A stretch of 55,696 nucleotides of DNA from Desulfosporosinus sp. (lineage in GTDB: Bacteria > Campylobacterota > Campylobacteria > Campylobacterales > Arcobacteraceae), in NCBI GenBank assembly GCA_020719775.1, contig DYPS01000005.1, positions 1-55,696 on the forward strand, read 5' to 3'. Position 1 is the stretch's first letter. Every line of letters starts with the position of its first letter. The position numbers and the translations under genes are program-made. The notes under the pieces were generated by a model. It saw only the letters and a program-made list of their open reading frames with translations. It was not told the DNA's origin and did no database searches. Positions 35,345-46,069 of the stretch are shown here, piece after piece.

Positions 35345-37659
35345 TCATATCAATTTGCGAAGGCTTTGAATTACCTAGCCGATAGTAGGTCGTTTGTCGT
35401 AGATCTCATGCCAGCAGCGGCGAATTAAATTTTTAACTTATGATTTGATTTGTTCTGGAAGTTTTGGCCTGAAATTTTATTATGCAAATTTAGCCTGTAT
35501 CTATTGCAAAGGCAACTGTCTGTACTGTCTATTTTTTGTTACGATCTAGTAAAGAATTATTCCGAATGAATAGATATCTGCTGGCTTTTTGGCCTTAAGA
35601 ATTATGTTATTTCTGTCTTTAAGATGCTAGACTGCTGTATAGATAGTCTTGTTTGTATATCCAGTAATCAAAGATAAATATTTTCTTAAACTGTGAAGTC
35701 CAAAACCGTTCAGAATTATTTAAGAACCATCGAAGAATATGTGCTAGGGAGATAGACAACCATGCACAATATCCTTTTAATGAAATTCTCCTATAGATTG
35801 AGCAATGCTTAGCGCCACTCTTAAAAGTTATGCTTCACTGTATATATCTTGTATCTTTTGATCAAGATTCTGATAATAGTACTTTTAAACCAAATGGATA
35901 ATTTCTCCTTCACAAAAATATGAAATCTTTGATAGTGATTTGATGTTGGCTTGGCTCCACATGGCCAGTTAATTTTCGATATCTTCGAAGATGTAGCTGG
36001 ATATTTCATGCTTGGATATTCTTATTAAATATTATTTGTTTTAGTAGGTTCCTTTTTTGCAGATCCAAATGCTGTCTTCCTTATCTGGTCGTTCGTCGGT
36101 GAGGTGATGGAAACTTTTGAGTCTGAGTTAGATGTGGTTCTCGCTATCATCTTGCTTGTCAAGCATAGATTGTTGTAGATCTGAAGTAGTGTCGGTGAAC
36201 ATACTTTATTTGTATTCGAAAGTCGTCGATTTGAAATTTAGTGCCTACACCACCGAATTTCGGAGACTGTACATTACTGGTAGACCTTCAGTCAGCAAAA
36301 TTAAAACTACTGAGCCGATAAACAGTAGTCCTAAAATCACTTCGTATTCCAAATTTTATGTGGCAGACTCGATATATGCTTCAAAGGAATCAGGCACAAA
36401 ATCAGCCACTAGAATTTGAAAACAAATCATGAAGGCGCGACTAACTAAGATAATCATTTGAACCTTGAAGATGCGTTTGATGACTTAGTTCAGACGACTC
36501 TCCATCATTATGCCTGTCATTTTGAAGTTGAGGTAAAAGACAGTCAATAGAAAGGATAATATGATGAATGAGTTGATCCCGATTGAAAGACTATTTAATA
36601 CATTATAGCTTAAATCGTTGACATTGAATAGGATCAAAGGAATTAGGAGCACTAAGATCACTATTATTTGCAGGATCTTTAAAGAAAAAGTCATCATTTT
36701 TGTTCTTTTCTGCGTGGTAGCAAAATTACGCGGTTGCTGATGTCGGTGATGGTGGATAGGCAAAGTACAAAATACGTTTCCAATGACACAAGAAACATCT
36801 AGACGATTGAGAAATCAGCTAAGACGAGTCCTGTTTTTATGATAAGTTAAATTTCAGATGGTACTAGATTTTTCCATGAATTGGAAATGCCTACAATAAT
36901 TTCCATGATAAGTATGGTGCAAAGTACCATTTTAGTGGTGATGTAAAAGGCGATTGCAAGATAGTACTTCCGATTGCGTAGCTATATTAATTTTTTTGCC
37001 CTCCTGATTACGATGAGGAGGAGACTGATGAGATATATCATGATGATGACTATTTATACGAAAATGATCAGCACTGTTTTTGTGTCTACGATGTCCTCTC
37101 CGTGAGCGGTGGGTAATTAGGTGAAGGGCTTTTGCATCGAATATATATGAACAACTATAATATTATTAAAGATCAGTTTTAACTTTGTATTCTGATACAT
37201 AAAGGTTGCTGAAGGGCCATAAACTTTGAATTAGATAAAGGAAAATGATGTTTGATTTATATAAATTATGAAAAATGACACATTACGATCAGAGTTGGAT
37301 AACATAGTAGTTGAGCTCTTTTTATTTTGAGAAAAATCTTTGGCAAGGCTTATACTGTCACCGAAACATTTGCTGTCAATGGAGACAAATTGACAGACAA
37401 AATCAATATTTATGGCAGAGACATTCAAAGGAGAAATCATAGCCGTTATTTTTATCTTTAAGTTTTGTAATATGGGACACTATTGATCAGAGCGAACTGA
37501 TATTTTCTAGAAGATTGGAAAACACTTTATAAAGTTGTGTTGATGAATGTAATTTGATTATTTTATCAATAGTAGTATTATAAATAATGCAATTTCAACT
37601 TAACTCAATTTATTCAAAATTGAATTAAATTTAGAATCGGTTTCAGTAATTGTTTGCAT
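35345..37659 (-). CDS. Seven-transmembrane receptor fused to a pseudokinase
   Basis: A protein of up to 764 residues. A signal-like segment (EIALFIILLLIK) and an ectodomain of about 140 residues precede seven hydrophobic helices (the first VLIIFVQIVIIMIYLISLLL, the last VILGLLFIGSVVLILL). A cytosolic linker and a kinase-fold domain of about 260 residues follow. In that domain HRD reads HGC (35,756-35,764, in KDIVHGCLSPEHIFF), DFG reads GFG (35,699-35,707), the APE position reads AVE, and the VAIK lysine is probably Arg (EYLIRISK). The F-helix ADIYSFGIILYEIVT and the C-terminal CWHEIYDKRPTIGEV are intact, with a TKL or receptor-cyclase flavour. A 20-nt intron lies at 36,710. The ATG at 37,659 is chosen because it supplies the signal-like segment; ATG 37,440 or 37,137 are alternatives. 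Confidence 0.85.
36710..36729 (-). other. 20-nt intron (7TM-pseudokinase gene)
   Basis: Sense GTAATTTTGCTACCACGCAG, between the third and fourth transmembrane helices. Removal joins ITDISNR to KRTKMMTFSLKIL. Confidence 0.9.
37205..37299. repeat. Imperfect repeat, unit X, in the 7TM gene's ectodomain
   Basis: This segment shares the core gccataaactttgaatta and flanking similarity with 38,152-38,249, and more weakly with 38,040-38,095. Here it is coding (FSFIEFKVYG on the minus strand). Confidence 0.7.
37449..37567. repeat. Imperfect repeat, unit Y, copy 1 (coding)
   Basis: Resembles 37,770-37,880. On the minus strand both copies encode a similar peptide: ISVRSDEQCPILEN here, FTVRADQQPQITK in copy 2. 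Confidence 0.65.
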
Positions 37660-38239
37660 CTTTTAAAATTTGATCAAACATTTGACAGCAAAATTGACGA
37701 ATTTATCATTGCTGATTTTATATATACAAACATATTATATGTAAATTTTTGGAGTTTAAGTATAGAATTATTTTTATCTTAGTCTTAGGCTTTGTAATCT
37801 GGGGCTGTTGATCAGCACGAACTGTAAAATTTGAATAACAAAAAGTTGTTTTGATGAATAAATTTTGATTATTTTTATTCAATTGAAATCTGACAATTGT
37901 AGTATCTACATTTCCTTTTGCGATTTTTACAATCTTGGCTAAGTTCATTAAAAATTATATTTAATTCAAATTACAGAACAAATTATTTTTTCTATCTTAT
38001 AAATTTTTATTAAAATTTTAATGATATTATTAAACAATGAAGGAAGAAAAATGAGGTTTTTATTCAAATAAATTATGAATAATAACACAGATTATGGTAA
38101 AAGCCAGTATTTATTTATTTATTGCAATCCCAAATTTATTTTTCATTTAAGGTAGTTGAAAGCCATAAACTTTGAATTAAGGGAAGGAAAATTGAGTTGA
38201 TTTTTTATAAAATTTTAATGAAGAATGATAAATATTGAA
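37660..38239 (-). pseudogene. Degenerate duplicate of the 7TM ectodomain (non-coding spacer)
   Basis: The spacer between the 7TM gene and chitin synthase A carries at least two partial copies of the receptor's ectodomain coding sequence (unit Y near 37,770-37,880; unit X near 38,040 and 38,152). The minus-strand frame 37,718-37,948 aligns with the receptor's N-terminus but is in another frame and not joined to any transmembrane segment. I read this as the remains of a tandem duplication. An unrecognised 5' extension of the receptor gene is the alternative. Confidence 0.45.
37770..37880. repeat. Imperfect repeat, unit Y, copy 2
   Basis: Similar to 37,449-37,567, including ttgatcag.gcgaact and tttgattattttta blocks. 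It lies in the spacer. Confidence 0.65.
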
Positions 38240-38249
38240 TCAGACTGGG
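38152..38249. repeat. Imperfect repeat, unit X, copy overlapping a stop codon
   Basis: Similar to 37,205-37,299 over about 95 bp. Its right end contains the last codons and TGA (38,240-38,242) of chitin synthase A. Confidence 0.65.
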
Positions 38250-41200
38250 TTATTATTGCCTTTATTAAATATTTTCGCCGGCTTCTTCACAATGGCTGAA
38301 GTGCGATGGACGTACGATCTCCCTTTGTTCTCTTCTTCGAATTTTTTATTTTCCGCTCTCAAAAAATCAGTTTTCTTAATGATTTTGGAGTATTCAAACA
38401 TACAATTTTTGTTTCTGCCCTATTTTTCCATTTCAGTATGCATATTCTTCAATCTATCTTCAATCTATTTGAGGACTCCTTTTTCTACTGTGGCTATTAC
38501 TGCTTTCAAGGTCGACTATTTTGGAGATTAAATGTTGTCAGTTTTGCTGCAGCATTTCTTCAAACTATATGAGAGCAGATAAAGTAAACCGAGAAATACT
38601 TTTAAAAACAATGTGATTACGATCAAAGCCATTAAGACTAAAGTGATGAAAAAACGTGGAATTGCAACCTAGGCAAAAGAAAGCAGAACTACTGAAGCAG
38701 CGACATTCCATACCACAAATTTTGTGACATGAATTAATTTTATCATTTTCCATTTATCCTGAAGTTTTGATTGTCTTGAGTTGCCACTCTATAGACCTTT
38801 GGTTCCCCACGAAATATCGTCGATTCTGCAGAGAGAATAAATATTAAGCAGAACGAAGTAGCTGGGACTATAGAAAATAAAAGAAACTGATGCTTTGATG
38901 ATTTAAAAAAGAGGCTGAAAATTTCTATAAAGGAGCGAATAGAATGCAACTGGCACCATATACATTCCAAAGACACCCACAATAACATAGCGATAAACTT
39001 TGAGAATGACATCACTACCTGGAACTTAATTGAGGGCAAAATTATTTTGAAGGAGAACTATATAAAATAATAATTACATTCCGTATTAGTGGCAAGACCG
39101 CGAATCATGTCGACTAATAGCACGATAAACATTGTTATGGACATAAGTCCAAGTATTGTGGAGATGAAGTAAATGTAGGGTTTGTAGATGGGCTTATTCG
39201 ATGTAGTGTTTAGACTGAAAAACAGAACTGTGCCTAGCATCATCGCGTAAAAGAGATCGATTGTGTAGACGAAGAAATTCAGTAAGTTTAAATTTGATTT
39301 TTAATTCAGCAATGGTTTGATGATTTCGGTGAGGACATCTGTCTTGAAGGCGACCATTGAAATGTGAAGAGTAAAGAAGAAGAGGGAAGGAGCAAAGTAA
39401 CCTAAAACGTTGACAAAATTTAGATATATTATTTGAAGAGTCAGTAAAAATTCACATCCCCCATTTTATTTTTAAAACTCGCGTTTTTAATTTTTAACTT
39501 TTTCAAAGGCAAAATAGCTGCCATTAATCCATCTTTTTCGTTGCCCCATTAAACCGTGAACAGTTTTGATGGGGTCTACTTAAGCATAGGCATCAGGAAG
39601 AAAGACTAAGTCTTTCCCATTTTTGTGAATTTACATACATAGAATTCTATCTTCTGCTAGATAAATGTTTTAGTTATAAAGCATTTGTTCTTCGGAATCT
39701 GGATCAACTCCAAAGAAGAATTAATACAAAAATTAAGGAAATAACACTCTAAATATAGCTCTTGACAAAGTAATTTCTGATTATTTGATATTGCCTTAGC
39801 TTAGTTTTTAGTCAATAGACTTAAAATAATGTTTGAGTAGTTTATCTTTTGATTCTTTGGAGCGTAGTGCTTCCATATTGTATCCAGAAAATGCTCCCGG
39901 AAGTACGTGAATAAAATTAAATAGCGACTCAAAAGGTTTATCTAAAATATGCGCCAAGTGATATTCCATTTGTTGTGCTTTTTGAATATCTACAAATGTA
40001 AGGACCATTCTCGATAGCCAATCAGCATCTTAGTCTTTTATTTAATCTTCATCATCAACCTTTTCAATCTTTAAACTCATATATCCGCAAACTCCACCCA
40101 CATTGTCATTGTGCTTCATATAGGTATACATCTTCAAGAGAGAGTCGGGGAATGGTTTCAATCCCACGTCTAAAAGTATGGAATATTTGGGATTTAATTA
40201 TTTGCAAAAACCATTGAAGAACCAATTGTGAGAAGTTAATTTACCGCTATTTTTATATTTGATGCACATAAATAGATTCATGTGTCTGTAGCTTTCTTCT
40301 TCAGTTTTTTCTTATAGTAGAATTTGATTTGATTTTTCATTTTAATTTTCAGGTTTTTATTACTAATTTTGGATATATACTTTCTTTCTGAAACTTCCTA
40401 AATAGGCCAATTTTTATCTAGTCGAAAAAAATTATTAAAATTAACGAAGAGCGTAGTTTATGGCATTGAAGCTGATCATTTTACTGAGAGTTGGAGAGTA
40501 GGCGTATTCATCAATGATTAATTGATCGGTCAGTTATTATGGTTTAATGTATTTGACTACTTCTTACTTTGTAAGATGAGTCCATTTGTGAGCCCTGGCC
40601 AATGGGATGAATATATTTTTTTGGACGTAGGTCGGTAATTTTTAGAATATCATTTTAGTGCTTTTAAATTCAGAACGCAGTTTTTGTAGTTATTTTGTCA
40701 TTTTTTTATAATCCATGTAACGAGAATGAACAGATTTAAAGCGTCTTTCTTCCCGATCATCCAAATCTGGAGGACTAAACAAAAAATTATTTCTACTCTT
40801 TTCAAGAAAAACTTCATCAATCGCTCCTTCATTGTCTTATTACCTTTATTTGACCTATCTTAATTCCTTCTCAATGTCTTGAGTTGTGAGGGCTTAGAGA
40901 TTATTTTATCCTAAATATATTTCACTGTCTCTTTCAAACTCTTAAATGAGGTCAATGACTGAACTGTGGACTTTTTCAATTCCATCCAAAATGACAAATA
41001 CTCCAATAGAATCAGGGTCCACTCCTCTATTAACCATTTTGCTAAAATTATCTTAAATTCCTTTCAAAGTATCTTTGAGCATAACTTTTCCTTCACTATA
41101 CATACACACACATATAGCTACTTCCATTTGAAAGGGTTTCATCTATTAATCACTGACTTTATCAAATTTCTTTCCCTTCAAAAATGAAATCATGTTATCA

Positions 41201-41517
41201 GTGTTGGTTGTCTTCATGTCTTTATATTGTGTCGCTCTTTTTAATGGAAGTATGGACTGAGTTTCATATTTATTTCCTGAGAATTCTCCACTTCTGACAG
41301 CTAGCACTAATCCTTGTGGAAGTGCGCCAATTTGTATTTGTTTTTATTGTGTATGTTAAACATGATCGGCTTCCAATAGTTCAGTATCTTAATTCAGTTG
41401 TACTGCTCTGGTTTTGAGTGCAATTTAAATTGGTTTCAAAAACACCTTATGAACAATATCTTAATTTCTTATTTTACTCAGGATGGTGTGTGTCACTTCA
41501 TCACTGTTTTTCTTCAT
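38240..41517 (-). CDS. Chitin synthase (copy A)
   Basis: A 1,085-residue family-2 glycosyltransferase that polymerises UDP-GlcNAc at the plasma membrane. The core is complete: [71 protein letters not shown] and the product-binding QRKRW (GQRKRWINGSYFA). A bundle of transmembrane helices follows with the conserved IDDISWGTKG turn, then a charged coiled tail of about 100 residues. The N-terminus carries about 130 polar residues before the catalytic domain, and about 180 residues are inserted between the first two catalytic blocks. One 20-nt intron (39,058). It is followed on the same strand by the 7TM gene and preceded by a PDE gene and copy B, whose domain order is the same. Confidence 0.96.
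39058..39077 (-). other. 20-nt intron (chitin synthase A)
   Basis: Sense GTAATTATTATTTTATATAG. Removal moves into the frame that encodes VYRYVIVGVFGMYMVPVAFY and the conserved DDISWGTKG. Confidence 0.95.
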
Positions 41518-41617
41518 TTTAATTTATGATAAAGATATACTTACTTACTGACCCGTCATAATCAAAAAACAACAGCAACTTATCAATTCACATCAAAATT
41601 AATATAAAATTATGCCA

Positions 41618-42612
41618 TCATGCCATATCCAAATTCTACCCCAGCAATTATTTATTCTATTATTTTTGCCAATACTATTTGTTCTTCATTATTTTGTCCA
41701 GCAACGGTTTGCATTCACTCTGCAGCTGAGTTAATGATCTGAATAATGGTAGAATCATATGGTCTAGGAAGGATATATTTGATCTGATAAACTCAAGATT
41801 TGTTTCAATTCGCTCGTAACTGATTGGTAGACCCTACTTCTACTCCTTTTGTCGCTGAGTTATCAACCATCTACCTGAGTTTAGAACTAAATATATAGCC
41901 TTTTGGTCCACTTCACGCTCAGCTAGATGTCCTTTGTTGTGTTGTTGAGATCAGCCACATGGAGCAGAAAGCAGTTTGCAGTAAGTAAATGCGGTTGTTC
42001 TTGAATTTCTAACTATTTTAACTAGGAAAGTCTATCTGCTTTTTCAATAAGCCAACCATGATAGAAGTTATCAGTCTTCATAATCATTTCTGTCATTGCC
42101 TCTACCTATGTGGATGGTATTTCTAGTTAATATTCTCTTAGCAATCTTCTCAAATTGCTAGCATGCATAAATTCAAGTGGAGATTCAGACTAATCAGCAA
42201 GTTGATGTTTAGCATTTTTATAGTAAGCATTGGTGAATCCAGAATGTCCTGAATCATGTGCATAGGCAGCAAGTAGCATATATATCCTTTGATGTTCGTT
42301 GATGTTCAGTTTGATCTGCCACCCATATTGAGTGAGATACTGATCGAGATTCTATTATCATAAAGGATATACTGTCATCACATCGAAAGCATGTGTTAAG
42401 TTATGATAGGGTACTGGGTGATAGAGATTGTTGATTGCTTGTATAAAATTTAGGATATGTTGAGGTTTTTTTTATGGCCAGAGGGTGTGTTTAATGATGA
42501 GTTGGAAGAGATATTGTTATGGGTGGGTTTGGTAGGTGTTGTAGATGGGGTTGATTAGTTAAAGGTTGAGGTGGAGGTGGGTTTGAGGGGGTTGGGGTTG
42601 TTCAGTTTGCAT
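41618..42612 (-). CDS. 3',5'-cyclic nucleotide phosphodiesterase (class I)
   Basis: A 317-residue PDE of near catalytic-domain size. Metal-site motifs are in order: PVPYHNLTHAFDV, LLAAYAHDSGHSGFTNAYY, SPLEFMHA, then the second metal block LLHVADLNNTTK followed by LSVKW and GLPISYERIE. It hydrolyses cAMP or cGMP; specificity cannot be judged, and no GAF, PAS or membrane segment is attached. The N-terminal 40 residues are Pro/Gln/Leu-rich. Two introns (21 nt at 42,352; 20 nt at 41,855). It lies between two chitin synthases on the same strand with 100 and 175 bp spacers, so it is an independent gene. Confidence 0.95.
41855..41874 (-). other. 20-nt intron (PDE gene)
   Basis: Sense GTAGATGGTTGATAACTCAG, containing an in-frame TGA if retained. 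Removal joins LYIEFETQ to RQKEEKEGLPIS. Confidence 0.92.
42352..42372 (-). other. 21-nt intron (PDE gene)
   Basis: Begins GTATATCC, ends TAATAG. It is a codon multiple but contains an in-frame TGA. Removal joins HAFDVMT to NLDQYLTQYGW. Confidence 0.9.
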
Positions 42613-42787
42613 TTATTATTTAAATTATAAATTTATTCGATTTGGTTTTGATTGTAATTTGGGAATGAAGGAATTCAATGTGGGATCGAGTTTGATTTGA
42701 TGATAGAAATATGGAGATTATTTTTAATAGTTTTGATAATTTTATTGATTTTAAATAAAGCCAATGCTAATAATTACATAACAATTA

Positions 42788-45282
42788 TCACAAAATATTT
42801 TGCTTTCTATAACTCTTTTTTTGCCTATTTATTTTTTTCTCTTATACAGCTTTAATATGATTTGCGTATTCTCCATTCAAGCCAACCCATAAAGCTTTCA
42901 CCTTTTCCAACCTTCCTGGATACAATGGTTTTTTACAGCAATTAAAATGTTACGTAAAAATCCACTTAAACTGATGTATCAATGCCAAAACAACTTTTAT
43001 GAGCATATACAGCGCACTATACCATCCAATAATTATTAAAATAATTCTTCTATTTTAATTGACTCCTGTCGTTGAATTGGGAATAACTGAATCTACGTAA
43101 ATCAAAATGTAAGCTAGCAGTGAGTTGTAGAATAACCTATATTATTAATGATGTACCATGCTGCTACAAATTTTATTTTTTAGTTTTAGTATTTTTTGCC
43201 TCCTCCGTGGCCACTTGCTCCTTTTGTTCCCCAAGAGACGTCATCGACGTTGCAGAAGGCGTGGATGACCATAGTTTGAGTGTAGGCGCCTTGATAGCTG
43301 ATATAGCTGATTTGATCACAGATAAGTTTCCATACAAATTAAGGATGAGTGATGAGATGAATTAGAAGAATGAAGAAATATAAGCCGAGGTTGATGAGTA
43401 TCATCACAAGAATACTCATTTGTGAGAAACTTGTCCAATCCACTCCATTATTATTCAAATCTAGATAAACAGCCACAATGTTATAGAAGACCAGACCGAC
43501 TAAACCCCAAGTATACAAACCCAAGACAACCGAGATATGCTGGGCATATTTTGTCCAAATACCACCCATCAATGACCCACCAACTGCCATCAGAATTATC
43601 AAAACATAGATAATCGATATTACACGAGCGATGATGAACACATATGAAACAGTTAAATCGATTTGTTATATTGTGCAAAGTAAAATATAGAAGGTGAGAC
43701 TTGGTGAGATGTAAGCGGTGATGGTGGAAAGCATTGACATGAGCATGGCTAAATTTAGAAGAATATATTTGTCAAAAGCTCCATGTTTGGATTATGCGCA
43801 ATTGAAATAATAACTGTCCCAAACATAGAGAAATGCAAACATACTACTGTTTATCCATCTTCTGCGTTGTTTCATTAAATCTTAATGGTTGTTCATCGGA
43901 TCAGTTTTTGCGATGGCGTTGGGAAGATAGCGAAGATAATATTTTTAGTTTGGCTGGCAGTATATGCCTAGACTTAGGATTCTGTCTTCGGCTAAATACA
44001 TGTTGGCTTATCGGTAATCTTTTTCTTCGATGTTGGGATTTAGTAACATTTTGAAGTAGCTGTGTTCTAGTAAATTTGGCTAATATCGATCTGATTTGAT
44101 TAGGGCTTTGTAGCGATATGCTGACCAAGCTCCAGGTAGTACATGAAGGAAACCTAGAGAACTTTCAGCATTTTTATCAATAAAATGAGAGATAATGTAT
44201 TCGTATTATTGGGCCTTTGCAATTGAAAAGAAGCTTTACCTAATGAATTAAAGGCAACAGTTTTATTTTTAATTGCTGTCTCCTCCTTCTTAGGATTAAA
44301 AGGTGCTATCAACTGACATCAAACCAGTTACTCCTCCAACGTCTTTGTTGTCGAAGCCTCGAAGTAGGTTCACTATTCCTTATTCAGATGGCTAAGTTCC
44401 AACATCAAGTAATACTATAAATTCAGGTTGGAGATATCTGCAAAATCCTTCGAAAAACCATAGATGTGAGGACAGTTTGGTTCCATTGAGATGTTTGAAG
44501 CAGCTGAATAATCTTAAATATTTATTTTATTTAAGGTCATCGACTTTTTATGAGATATTTTATTTTTTGACTTTGGTCATACTTGGTTTCCATAGATTTT
44601 GATAGAGCAGGGACACATTTTTTTAAATTGATGGAGGAAAATCCCTGTTTTCTCCAACCATATTACCAAGTTCTCTCCTATTAAAATTTTATATTTAGTC
44701 GAGGATCGTATTGATTCTCTCTTCCAAATCGCATTTATCTTTGCCTTAAGCTTGATCTAGAGCTTTATAGAACTAAACCATCGAATTCTTTCCTTTCGCA
44801 TAGGTCCTTTTCTTCCTATCCTCCACAAGTTTCAGAATACCATCCTGCATCATGACAACTCCCACTTCTTCAGCCGCAATACCTTGTTCCTCTAATTTTT
44901 CCAAATTGCTATAAATTCCATTCAGAGTAGTGTTCATTGCAATTCTGCTCTCATTGTACATGCAGACGCAGATTAGAACTTTAATTCTGAGTGGAGCCTG
45001 TTTGTTGACATTGTCAATTTTGTTCATGCAGTTGAGCTGATATATTAATCCATCTTAGATAGATAGTTCTTTTAAGTAATTTTGGGAAGGGGCTGGTTGA
45101 TCATAAAATTGTGAAATATTGGTGGCTTCAATTTATTTGGTGTAGGCACACATGGGGATACTGCGATTATTGACTCTATCATTATAGACTCGAGGAGAGA
45201 AGTAGATATTGAGAGTTGGATAGACATAATGAGCATGTGATTCACTTGCTTATTCTTATTTTCGTAGGGAATTGGATGACAT
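42788..45282 (-). CDS. Chitin synthase (copy B)
   Basis: An 823-residue chitin synthase, shorter at both ends than copy A. Motifs: [46 protein letters not shown], the Q-x-x-E-Y block [48 protein letters not shown], then membrane helices with [10 protein letters not shown] and a final hydrophobic pair before TGA 42,788. A 23-nt intron (43,114) joins AAWYIINNI to [13 protein letters not shown] 45,282 gives [11 protein letters not shown]; an upstream start is possible. It is a tandem paralog of copy A but well diverged, as QRRRW/QRKRW and VDDVSW/IDDISW show. Chitin in ciliates is known from cyst walls and loricae. Confidence 0.96.
43114..43136 (-). other. 23-nt intron (chitin synthase B)
   Basis: Begins GTTATTCT, ends CTGCTAG. 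Without removal the protein would end at a nearby TGA before the last transmembrane segments. Confidence 0.88.
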
Positions 45283-45619
45283 AATTTTAGCCAATTTGGG
45301 AAGTCTATCTTATTTATATATGATTCTGCTGGATTCAAAGAGTTTAAAAAATAAATGAATTCAACTAACTTGTAAAAAACTTCCAAAAGCATAAAAATGA
45401 GCATATTATGATTGATACATAGTTTCATGTTAGTTTAACTTTCTTCAAGTTCTCAATTTAAATTCAGTTTAACTTTAACAGATATATGTAAATATATGAA
45501 ATTAATTTTAGTACATCTTTTGCAAAATATATAGAAGCATCTGTTTTATTTGGGACTAAATTGACGAATGATTTATGGAAGAATGTCTTGAAATAGACTG
45601 TTCAATCACTAATAATTCA
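45283..45619. other. Upstream region of chitin synthase B
   Basis: AT-rich. The minus frame 45,072-45,428 partly overlaps the start of chitin synthase B but is a shadow of it. I see no gene here; the promoter of copy B should lie in it. Confidence 0.4.
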
Positions 45620-46069
45620 TCAGTTATGACAAATCATATATCTAATTGCCAAATAAGATTGCAGCGATGTGCTTGTTTTTGATTTAAATGATTCAATGAT
45701 TGGCCAGTATTGGTCCTGTTAATAAAATTTGTCAAGTAGCTCGTCTATTAACTGTATATTGTGGTTCAATATTTTTGAATCTTTACATCTATGAGTACGA
45801 TTGTATTGAAAAACTGAAGTAGTTTTTAGAGCAACTCTTCCTAGTTTGATCCAAACTAGATCAAGTAATTAAAGCACCTTATAAGTGCACTATAACATCT
45901 TTCTTTCTTTTTCTCGATTGTTCTCTTTTTCTTCAATTTATTATCAATATAATCGCATTTTGAAGGCAATATCAGTAATATTCTCTTTATATAAATCTTC
46001 AATCATCAAAAGATGTACTTCACTTTCAAGCCTATGTATGATTTTATATTATTAATAAGTTATCAACAT
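45620..46069 (-). CDS. Doubtful small gene, head-to-head with VPS29
   Basis: Minus-strand sequence here looks coding but the model is unsettled. From ATG 46,069 one frame gives helical, charged protein (MIEDLYKENITDIAFKMRLY), meets one TGA followed by TAATAA, then continues EIEEKENNREKER. An adjoining frame encodes FGSNEEELLEKLLQFFNTIV, and the last segment reads LIDELLDKFYEQDQYWPIIE to TGA 45,620-45,622. Introns of about 19-35 nt could join these pieces, giving roughly 130 residues. The TGA could be removed by an intron I cannot place, be recoded, or mean the start lies downstream. No family recognised. Confidence 0.4.

Noticed and set aside
40330-40450. A 32-nt intron in chitin synthase A
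   Set aside because: It came from a misread base. The frame from ATG 41,517 runs through this region without interruption.
44220-44260. A 25-nt intron in chitin synthase B before the Q-x-x-E-Y block
   Set aside because: The same frame reads through ([12 protein letters not shown]), so no intron is needed.
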